Assembly (NCBI GenBank): GCA_032718475.1
Contig: JAUCBJ010007902.1
Location: 1-45,196, forward strand
Direction of reading: 5' to 3'
Source of the DNA: Nemertoderma westbladi
Lineage: Eukaryota > Xenacoelomorpha > Nemertodermatida > Nemertodermatidae
DNA: 45,196 nucleotides
Below, in pieces: positions 36,501 to 45,196 of the stretch; the first letter of the stretch is position 1, and each line of letters begins with the position of its first letter. The translations under genes were made by a program, and so were the position numbers. The notes below the pieces were generated by a model. That model ran no database searches. It worked only from the letters and a program-made list of their open reading frames with translations, and had not been told where the DNA came from.

Positions 36501-39500
36501 TGTGTCGGTCTATCTAACATTATCTATATCGGTCTATCTAACATTATATATGTCGGTCTATCTAACATTATCTATATCGGTCTATCTAACATTATCTATG
36601 TCGGTCTATCTAACATTATCTATGTCGGTCTATCTAACATTATCTGTGTCGGTCTATCTAACATTCTCTATGTCGGTCTATCTAACATTCTCTATGTCGG
36701 TCTATCTAACATTTTCTATGTCGGTCTATCTAACATTCTCTATGTCGGTCTATCTAACATTTTCTATGTCGGTCTATCTAACATTCTCTATGTCGGTCTA
36801 TCTAACATTCTCTATGTCGGTCTATCTAACATTCTCTATGTCGGTCTATCTAACATTCTCTATGTCGGTCTATCTAACATTATCTATGTCGGTCTATCTA
36901 ACATACTCTATGTCGGTCTATCTAACATTCTCTATGCCGGTCTATCTAACATTCTCTATGTCGGTCTATCTAACATTATCTATGTCGGTCTATCTAACAT
37001 TATCTATGTCGGTCTATCTAACATTCACTATGTCGGTCTATCTAACATTCTCTATGTCGGTATATCTAACATACTCTATGTCGGTCTATCTAACATTCTC
37101 TATGTCGGTCTATCTAACATTCTCTATGTCGGTCTATCTAACATTATCTATGTCGGTCTATCTAACATTATCTATGTCGGTCTATCTAACATTATATATG
37201 TCGGTCTATCTAACATTCTCTATGTCGGTCTATCTAACATTATCTATGTCGGTCTATCTAACATTATCTATGTCGGTCTATCTAGCATTATATATGTCGG
37301 TCTATCTAACATTATCTATGTCGGTCTATCTAACATTATATATGTCGGTCTATCTAACATTATCTATGTCGGTCTATCTAACATTATCTATGTCGGTCTA
37401 TCTAACATTATATGTGTCGGTCTATCTAACATTCTCTATGTCGGTCTATCTAACATTCTCTATGTCGGTCTATCTAACATACTCTATGTCGGTCTATCTA
37501 ACATTATCTATGTCGGTCTATCTAACATTCTCTATGTCGGTCTATCTAACATTCTCTATGTCGGTCTATCTAACATTATCTATGTCGGTCTATCTAACAT
37601 TATATATGTCGGTCTATCTAACATTATCTATGTCGGTCTATCTAACATTATCTGTGTCGGTCTATCTAACATTATCTATATTATATGTGTCGGTCTATCT
37701 AATATTCTCTATGTCGGTCTATCTAACATTATCTGTGTCGGTCTATCTAACATTCTCTATGTCGGTCTATTTAACATTATCTGTGTCGGTCTATCAAACA
37801 TTCTCTATGTCGGTCTATCTAACATTATCTGTGTCGGTCTATCTAACATTCTCTATGTCGGTCTATCTAACATTATCTGTGTCGGTCTATCTAACATTAT
37901 CTATGTCGGTCTATCTAACATTATCTATGTCGGTCTATCTAACATTATATATGTCGGTCTATCTAACATTATCTATGTCGGTCTATCTAACATTATCTAT
38001 GTCGGTCTATCTAACATTATCTATGTCGGTCTATCTAACATTCTCTATGTCGGTCTATCTAACATTATCTATATCGGTTTATCTAACATTATCTATGTCG
38101 GTCTATCTAACATTATATATGTCGGTCTATCTAACATTATCTATGTCGGTCTATCTAACATTCTCTCTATGTCGGTCTATCTAACATTCTCTATGTCGGT
38201 CTATCTAACATTATCTGTGTCGGTCTATCTAACATTATCTATATCGGTTTATCTAACATTATCTATGTCGGTCTATCTAACATTATCTGTGTCGGTCTAT
38301 CTAACATTATCTATATCGGTTTATCTAACATTCTCTATGTCGGTCTATCTAACATTATATATGTCGGTCTATCTAACATTATCTATGTCGGCCTATCTAA
38401 CATTCTCTATGTCGGTCTATCTAGCATTATCTATGTCGGTCTATCTAACATTATCTATGTCGGTCTATCTAACATTATCTATGTCGGTCTATCTAACATT
38501 CTCTCTATGTCGGTCTATCTAACATTATCTATGTCGGTCTATCTAACATTCTCTATGTCGGTCTATCTAACATTATTTATGTCGGTCTATCTAACATTCT
38601 CTATGTCGGTCTATCTAACATTATCTATGTCGGTCTATCTAACATTCTCTATGTCGGTCTATCTAACATTATCTATGTCGGTCTATCTAACATTATATAT
38701 GTCGGTCTATCTAACATTCTCTATGTCGGTCTATCTAACATTATCTATGTCGGTCTATCTAACATTATCTATGTCGGTCTATCTAACATTATATATGTCG
38801 GTCTATCTAACATTATCTATGTCGGTCTATCTAACATTATCTATGTCGGTCTATCTAACATTATCTATGTCGGTCTATCTAACATTCTCTATGTCGGTCT
38901 ATCTAACATTATCTATGTCGGTCTATCTAACATTATCTGTGTCGGTCTATCTAACATTATCTATGTTATATGTGTCGGTCTATCTAATATTCTCTATGTC
39001 GGTCTATCTAACATTATCTATGTCGGTCTATCTAACATTATATATGTCGGTCTATCTAACATTCTCTATGTCGGTCTATCTAACATTATCTATGTCGGTC
39101 TATCTAACATTCTCTATGTCGGTTTATCTAACATTATCTGTGTCGGTCTATCTAACATTCTCTATGTCGGTCTATCTAACATTATATATGTCGGTCTATC
39201 TAACATTCTCTATGTCGGTCTATCTAACATTATCTATGTCGGTCTATCTAACATTATCTATGTTATATGTGTCGGTCTATCTAATATTCTCTATGTCGGT
39301 CTATCTAACATTCTCTATGTCGGTCTATCTAACATTATATATGTCGGTCTATCTAACATTCTCTATGTCGGTCTATCTAACATTATCTGTGTCGGTCTAT
39401 CTAACATTCTCTATGTCGGTCTATTTAACATTATCTGTGTCGGTCTATCAAACATTCTCTATGTCGGTCTATCTAACATTATCTGTGTCGGTCTATCTAA

Positions 39501-40042
39501 CATTCTCTATGTCGGTCTATCTAACATTATCTGTGTCGGTCTATCTAACATTATCTATGTCGGTCTATCTAACATTATCTATGTTATATGTGTCGGTCTA
39601 TCTAACATTCTCTCTATGTCGGTCTATCTAACATTATCTATGTCGGTCTATCTAACATTCTCTATGTCGGTCTATCTAACATTATCTATGTCGGTCTATC
39701 TAACATTCTCTATATCGGTCTATCTAACATTCTCTATGTCGGTCTATCTCACATTATCTGTGTCGGTCTATCTAACATTATCTATGTCGGTCTATCTAAC
39801 ATTATCTATGTTATATGTGTCGGTCTATCTAACATTCTCTCTATGTCGGTCTATCTAACATTATCTATGTCGGTATATCTAACATTCTCTATGTCGGTCT
39901 ATCTAACATTATATATGTCGGTCTATCTAACATTCTCTATGTCGGTCTATCTAACATTATCTGTGTCGGTCTATCAAACATTCTCTATGTCGGTCTATCT
40001 AACATTATCTGTGTCGGTCTATCTAACATTCTCTATGTCGGT
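27531..40042 (+). repeat. 24-bp minisatellite filling CRK intron 2, about 520 copies
   Basis: Unit with constant ATGTCGGTCTATCTAACAT followed by TCTCT, ACTCT, TATCT or TATAT. It starts about 50 bases after the exon 2 donor and ends about 360 bases before the exon 3 acceptor. The order of the end variants works as a bar code and reveals internal duplications. Rare marks: GTGTCGG units (common after 34.4 kb), ATATCGG, one-base or partial-unit deletions at 32340 and 35568, TTATTTATATATG at 33000 and 36228, and TATATTATATGTG at 34448 and 37676. The 8-codon period gives open frames up to 2,054 codons, which are not genes. Identity between units is very high. Confidence 0.97.
31452..37920 (+). repeat. 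3,228-bp tandem duplication inside the 24-bp array
   Basis: Four independent irregular marks recur at exactly 3,228 bases: TTTTCT unit 31513/34741; the missing-G junction 32340/35568; the extra-long TTTATATATG unit 33012/36240; the TATTATATGTG block 34441/37669. Copy 1 is about 31452-34690 and copy 2 about 34680-37920, directly adjacent. The order of unit variants agrees throughout, with only a few point differences seen (for example TATGTAAC 32689 against TATATAAC 35917, and TAACATAC against TAATATAC 35268). Confidence 0.9.
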
Positions 40043-40405
40043 AATACGTAGTTAGTTTATCAAAACCCTCAAGCACTGATAATCAACTGCTACAAATAAT
40101 TAATATACGATAAAATAATGTAAGTATCATCGACCATTTGTATTTAGGGTGTGTTATACTCTGTTCAGGGGTATATCGACCCGTGTGCGTAGGTTTGGTG
40201 TACCAAGATGTAGCGAAACCGTTTCTGGTACGTTTATCCAAAACATCCAAAAAAGGAATGCTAGCATCCTTTTGCCAATTCTACAGTAAATTTCGCATTT
40301 GGTTCCAAAGAGTTCATAAAATCTAAAAATCTTGATTTAGTTCTTATTATTCTTATGGTTATGTAATATTTATCGTACGATTAATATTTCGTTGTATCTT
40401 TATAG
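40043..40405. other. CRK: CRK intron 2, right end
   Basis: Unique AT-rich intron sequence with the TATCTTTATAG acceptor at its end. A 62-codon open frame (40138-40326) has no recognisable domain and crosses no splice signal that would link it to CRK, so it is not called. Confidence 0.6.
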
Positions 40406-40633
<228 letters not shown>

Positions 40634-40690
40634 TGAGGCAGTGTTGGTTGGGGGTGAAGTGAAAAAGGGGACCAATGAGATGGGGAGATT

Positions 40691-40736
40691 GGGGGGGGGG
40701 AGGGGGGGGTAAGGGAAAAAGGGGGGCGCATGGGTA
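40691..40736 (+). other. G-tract cluster (possible G-quadruplex)
   Basis: Runs of 10, 8, 3 and 6 G separated by A, TAA and A5, about 70 bases after the CRK exon 3 donor and directly in front of the LINE 5' fragment. Enough G-runs for an intramolecular quadruplex; formation is inferred. Confidence 0.6.
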
Positions 40737-41081
40737 ACCCTGCAACCCACTCAATACCCGCATTGGACTGGTTTGCGGAATACCCTGTCGCTACCGTTTC
40801 GAACTGCCGCGCCGAATCGACGGAGATGTGGTCGACGAGTGGATTTAGCCTCTACTGCTTTCGTCGGGGAAGAAGATCTTTGGTCTCCTCTACACGAACT
40901 AGAGGCCTAATCGCCAAACTCTGTCTTCTCTCTCTGGCTGGGGATATTGAGATTGAGACCAACCCAGGACCCAGCAGGACGCGGGCCGCAAAGATCAACT
41001 GTCCCGTCTGTCAACGAGGAACAAACTCTCGGAGTAAGATCGTCCAATGCAAGAGTTGTGACACATTTATACTAGGTATAC
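40730..41081 (+). mobile_element. LINE 5' fragment: 2A-like peptide plus truncated zinc finger
   Basis: Frame from ATG at 40730. Residues 61-81 read IAKLCLLSLAGD, IEIET, NPGP: the hydrophobic run plus NPGP of a 2A-like ribosome-skipping peptide, with the skip expected between Gly80 and Pro81. It is followed by CPVCQRGTNSRSKIVQCKSCDTF, the first two Cys pairs of a PHD-like finger, then sequence loses similarity before the expected His-x2-Cys. Known: 2A-like peptides at the N terminus of ORF proteins occur in APE-type LINEs of sea urchin, lancelet and molluscs. The GC content is higher than the surroundings. No endonuclease or RT follows, so this is a 3'-deleted fragment, opposite to the usual 5' truncation. 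Whether the ATG is native is unknown. Confidence 0.72.
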
Positions 41082-41640
41082 ACATACAAGGGAAAAAATT
41101 ATAATTTTTTTCACTATTCTCGAGGCATTTTATTTACCGAGCGACAGCGAGGTTAATAAAGGGTCGATCGATAGGTTACTTTTTTCCCTAGTGAAAAAAA
41201 CAATCCTTTTTATCCCTATTTTAGGGTATATTCAAGTGAAAAAATAACAATTTAAAAATTAAATATTTATTTTCATCGATTGAAAGGTGTCGTTAATACA
41301 TTAACAATAAGTCATTTACTAATCACATTAATGTTCTGCTTTTTTATGTATCTCCCATTCGTAGTTAAGGGAGTTACTTTTTTACAATCACCTATTATTA
41401 AGAATTGTATTATTTCTGCTTGTTATCCGTGGATACTTTGCCTCTATTTCTTCCACATATTACATTTTCTATATTCTAAATATCGCAATGTGTGTGTATA
41501 TTATATATATATATATATATATATTATCCTTTCAATTAAGATAGAAATGCATATTTGTATGCAAAATGGAGACTGTTTAAAATATAAAGTAAAATCGGGG
41601 TTGCCCGGTAAAATCAGTTAAATTATATCCCTACTGAGTA
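41082..41640. other. AT-rich sequence with short inverted repeats and (TA)n
   Basis: TTTTTTTCACTA (41105-41116) is inverted as TAGTGAAAAAAA (41189-41200). GGGAAAAAA (about 41090) is likewise inverted as TTTTTTCCC (about 41180). AGTGAAAAAAnAACAAT recurs at about 41236. A (TA)n run lies at 41500-41524. The open frame at 41280-41621 is AT-rich low-complexity and not called. It could be a small MITE remnant. Confidence 0.5.
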
Positions 41641-44600
41641 TATTTTTTTTTTTTTCCGGCCCTGTATTCGATAAACAATATTAAAATGCACAATATAATT
41701 ATGATTACCTACGCTAAAAACTACAATCTAAAAACTACAATCTACTGCATTATCTCGCGATAAACGTACAAGAAGAACTTATTTTTCGTCTATCGAGAGA
41801 AATTAATTTATAATTTACTATTTAATATTTGTGTGAAAGAAAATAAATGTACCTGTGAACAGAAATAACTACCAGATTTATTGAGTTTCAATTAAGTGTT
41901 GCTTTAGTGCCTTCTTGAACATTTGGGCAGAGCCTTTGAACCGTTGCAAACTGTCAGGAAGTTCATTCCATAAATTAAGACCCCTGTATAGTAAGTGTGA
42001 GCGAGCAAAATTAGTACGTGGTGATGGTAATCTATAATGGAATTGCTGTCTAGTTTTCCGTCCGTGAATACTGATATTAGTTACCATTTTTATCTTAAAA
42101 TTTTTGGGTACAAAACAGTAGTTCATGCGGTAGTTGTATATCGTTTTCAAACTGAGGAATTTGTACATTGAATTAATTTTAAGAAATTTATGATTTGAAA
42201 AAATTGATTGTGTTGGGTGTCGGTATGGTTTTAATTCAACGATGCGGACAGCTTTCTTTTGTAGCCGGACTAGAGGATTAAGAGTGCTGTCATTAATATT
42301 ACAATTACCCCAAACAGTTAAAGCATACGATATATAAGGTTCTACCAATGTATTATATAGGAGCTTCCTAATCTGTATTGGAACGAAATGCTTGATCTTA
42401 TTTATTACACCTACGTTTTTTGATACTTTTATGCGAATATTTTGTATATGTAAATGCCATGAGAAATTTGATTGGAGGTGAATACCAAGAAATTTAATAT
42501 TTTCAGTATAGTTTATTGTTCGCCCATCGATTTTGACCCCTGTGTTTTTTGGATTATATGGCTTCATTGAGAACACCATATATTTTGTTTTATCGAGATT
42601 TAAAGATAGTTTATTTAAGCAAATCCATTGATATATTATATGTATTTCTTTGTTCATTGTTGAAATCAGATCATGTACGTTTTCGCCTGAAATAAATAAG
42701 TTTGTATCATCAGCGAAGAGTATGAAATTTACGATTTTTGAAGAATTTGAGATGTCATTTATGTAAATTAAAAATAAAATTGGGCCAAGGACAGACCCCT
42801 ACGGAACTCCACATATCACATCAAGTGTATCTGAAATTGTTCCATTTAAATCAACGTATTGGGTTCGATTGTGGAGATAGCTGGAAAACCATGCTAATGG
42901 GGTTCCGCGTACACCGTAATGCTCAAGTTTTTTTAATAGGATTGAATGATTAACGGTATCAAAGGCTTTGCTAAAATCCAAGAAAACACCAAGTGTAAGA
43001 TGTTTATTTTCAATAGCATCTGACAAATTAGATTGCAGGAGAGTGAGAGCTGTTATAGTTGATTTTTCCGATTGAAATCCGAACTGATTTTCATAAATAA
43101 TAGAGTTTTTTTTCATGAAGTTTACGAATTGTCGAGAAACAGCCTTTTCTAGAATTTTCGAAAAAAATGGGAGTATACTTATAGGACGGTAATTTCCAAA
43201 TTGATCGGCGTTACTATGTTTGAAAATAGGTACAATTCTTGCCACTTTCATTAGATCTGGGAATATTCCCAGAGATAATGATTGATTAAGGATGTGTGTC
43301 AATGGATGGGCTATGTAGAGAAAGTTTTGCCGAGCGATTTGAGAATCAACACCGTCCGAACTCAAGGCTTTTGAATTGGTTATTGATGAGGCAATATCAT
43401 ATACATCTTTAGTACTTAGTGGTGAAAAGTATAGTGAGGATGCGGTTTGGTTACCTAGGGTATCATATATGGAACCATTAGTATTAGGAATATTTTTCGC
43501 TAAGTTTGGACCTACATTACGATAAAAGTTATTGAATCCATTTGCAATCGCTGTGTTATTCCTAATTGACGAATTGTTTACTGTAAATGTATCAGGATAG
43601 TTTTGAGGCGAGCATGAGGCTCGGGGATTTATAAGTGTTTTTATTATTTTCCAGGTTTTCATCGTATTATTTCTATGAATATTAAATAATTTCTCAAAAT
43701 AAGCTTTTTTTGCATTCCTAATTATTTTAGTAAGTTGGTTTTTATAAGCCGTATATTCTATTTTTTTGCTTAGAGATCTGCTATTAATGTATTTTGCATA
43801 TAGTGCATGCTTACGTTTGATACATTTATAAATACTTTCAGATAGCCAAGGTTTATCGCTATTTATTATCTTTATTTTTTTAGTGGGAAAACATTTGTTA
43901 TATAGCTTCTGATATATTTCAATAAACGTATTGTAAGCAATATTGGGGTCACTTTCTTGCGTAACTTCTTCCCAGCCTCCATTGTTAAAAGTTTGTTTAA
44001 GGATCTCCACAAATTTTTTACTGTTTGTTTCCGATCTATCCGTAACTAAGATGTAAGATGGTTTACTATGTTTACTGGGAATTGTTATTTCAGAATTGAC
44101 AAATATGGGTAGATGGTCAGATAAACTGGCTACAATTATTCCAGATTTACGAATGTTTGTAATATCGTTTGTTATGATATTATCAATACAGGTTGCAGTA
44201 GTTTCCGTTATACGAGTTGGTTTGGTAATAACAGGATAAAAAAACTGTTCTGATAGTAGTTCAAAAAAATCAGTTGGTTGTTTATGGATATTAACTCCTA
44301 ACATATCTATGTTAAAGTCGCCAAGAAGGTAACAAATTTTATTTTCTGTATTAATCTGTTCTAAAATGTGCTTTAATTTCCTTAGAAAGCCAATTACATC
44401 TTTTGTAGGTGGACGATATATACATCCTATGATAATATTTTTTGCATTTTCTCGATCCCACTCGGCAAAAACTGACTCCAAATCAGGCTCATCTTTCTCG
44501 AGATCGTGGCGGGGTTTGCAATTCAAGTTATTGCTTAAATAGAGACTACATCCCCCGCCACGTTGATTGGCACGAGGTTTGCTATGGTAAATTTTGTATC

Positions 44601-45196
44601 CATCCAGCTGATAGTCATTAAGGTTGTCCTTTTTCAACCAAGTTTCAGTTAGAGCAATTGCGGAAAAGGGTTTCTCTATTATTTGTAATAAATCGTATAG
44701 ATTATGAAAATTCTTCGGAACACTCCTTATATTCGTATGAAAAAGAGACAATCCATTTTCTTGCTGATTTTTTAAGTTAAAATCTGTTGACACCAAATTG
44801 TTAAAGTAACGACATTGAATTTTAGTGTAAATGTTATTTAGTATATTGCTATCTGGATTATTGTCTCTGTCAAATTCAAAATTGGTGTCACCTGCATTCA
44901 AATCTGTCAGTCTAACTGTATTAGAGGTTAAAAGGTCAATATCGATTATCGAAGGCAATCGATAGTCGTATATTGTTAAAAGAAACTCATCTTCGTCTAT
45001 AATATTTGTGAAAGGCAGTGCATTAAAAATACAATGTGGGCAAAACCAAATGGACTGAGATAAGAGTTGTTTAAATTCTGAAAATTTAAGAGATGGGATA
45101 CAACGGTAGTGAACAAATTGCTTACAAGCAGCACATTTCAATTTAGAGATATTGGAGCTTTTTATTAATTTAGTGCAATAGTGGCAAGTGCTATTT
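41641..45196 (-). mobile_element. Nearly complete PHD-endonuclease-RT LINE (CR1-like), 5' end beyond window
   Basis: A minus-strand frame is open from the window edge (45195) to TAA at 41878-41880, broken only by TAG at 42799-42801. Order: PHD-like finger (CHYC 45180s, CAAC, HYRC, CPHC); APE endonuclease with NIRS, TETW, GGGCSLYL, IYRPP, GDFN and SDHLPIF; RT with NYRPISILP, NQFGF, catalytic LDFSKAFD and FADD; post-RT domain ending in ELPDSLQRFKG. All catalytic residues named are present. The nonsense codon replaces the Gln normally found in the VPQGS motif of RTs. A T-run at about 41641-41655 (A-run on the minus strand) may mark its 3' end, leaving about 220 bases of 3' UTR. It lies opposite to CRK in the presumed intron 3. 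Confidence 0.93.
41878..45196 (-). pseudogene. LINE ORF2-type polyprotein, one internal stop, 5' partial
   Basis: Protein of the element above: at least 1,105 codons in a single frame. Counting from the TTG at 45141 as residue 1, endonuclease motifs are at 137-140 (NIRS), 165-168 (TETW), 274-277 (GDFN) and 341-343 (SDH); RT LDFSKAF is near 721-727, the stop at 781, and FADD at 809-812. The stop separates RT fingers from the FADD active site, so the product would be endonuclease-only without readthrough. One CAG-to-TAG change would explain it. No frameshift is seen, so the copy is young. Confidence 0.9.

Noticed and set aside
27531-40055. Very long frames (up to 2,054 codons) of MSVYLT-type repeats
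   Set aside because: The 24-bp unit is eight codons, so any frame without a stop stays open. The frames switch wherever a unit has an indel, and the array sits between two spliced CRK exons.
40138-40326. 62-codon ORF before CRK exon 3
   Set aside because: No recognisable domain. It is out of step with CRK splicing and ends before the exon 3 acceptor; treated as intron.
41280-41621. 113-codon ORF with hydrophobic stretches
   Set aside because: Low-complexity AT-rich sequence including a (TA)n run; no family signature.

Overview
The window looks like intron-rich DNA from an invertebrate animal. Coding sequence comes only as short exons with GT/AG borders and matching phases. Recognisable proteins are an extracellular laminin-G (LNS) domain and the adaptor CRK, whose best remembered resemblance is to fly-type Crk. 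The mobile DNA is non-LTR retrotransposons (LINEs), including one with a 2A-like NPGP peptide of the kind known from marine invertebrate LINEs. The species cannot be named from this sequence.

Layout. (1) 1-277 and 11389-11540 are two consecutive + strand exons of one laminin-G/neurexin-like gene, possibly followed by a 24-nt micro-exon at 11725-11748. The 11.1-kb intron between them is filled by minisatellites with 33-, 30-, 14- and 9-bp units. (2) 12027-14161 is a 31-bp minisatellite split by a 5'-truncated LINE with an open reverse transcriptase frame and a visible 10-bp target-site duplication. A 14-bp inverted repeat frames the whole block. (3) 14396-19178 is a 44-bp satellite array of about 109 copies. 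(4) About 19.27-23.70 kb is a diverged non-coding segment of roughly 2.1-2.2 kb present twice in tandem. (5) 24381-40621 holds three + strand exons of CRK (SH2 split over exons 1-2, first SH3 in exon 3). They splice in frame to 173 codons. Intron 1 carries a 10-bp array and a LINE relic. Intron 2 carries a 12.5-kb array of a 24-bp unit containing a 3,228-bp tandem duplication. (6) From 40622 to the end, probably the next CRK intron, lie a G-rich tract, a LINE 5' fragment with a modified 2A-like motif, and a nearly complete minus-strand PHD-endonuclease-RT LINE with one nonsense codon at a conserved Gln. The second CRK SH3 is not in the window.

Eight unrelated tandem-repeat families make up roughly 28 kb, about 63% of the window, and account for nearly all long open frames. 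Only the LNS and CRK exons look like host coding sequence. No operon, CRISPR array or defence system is present. The points of most interest are how arrays fill introns from a few bases after 5' splice sites, their higher-order duplications, and the LINE anatomy.
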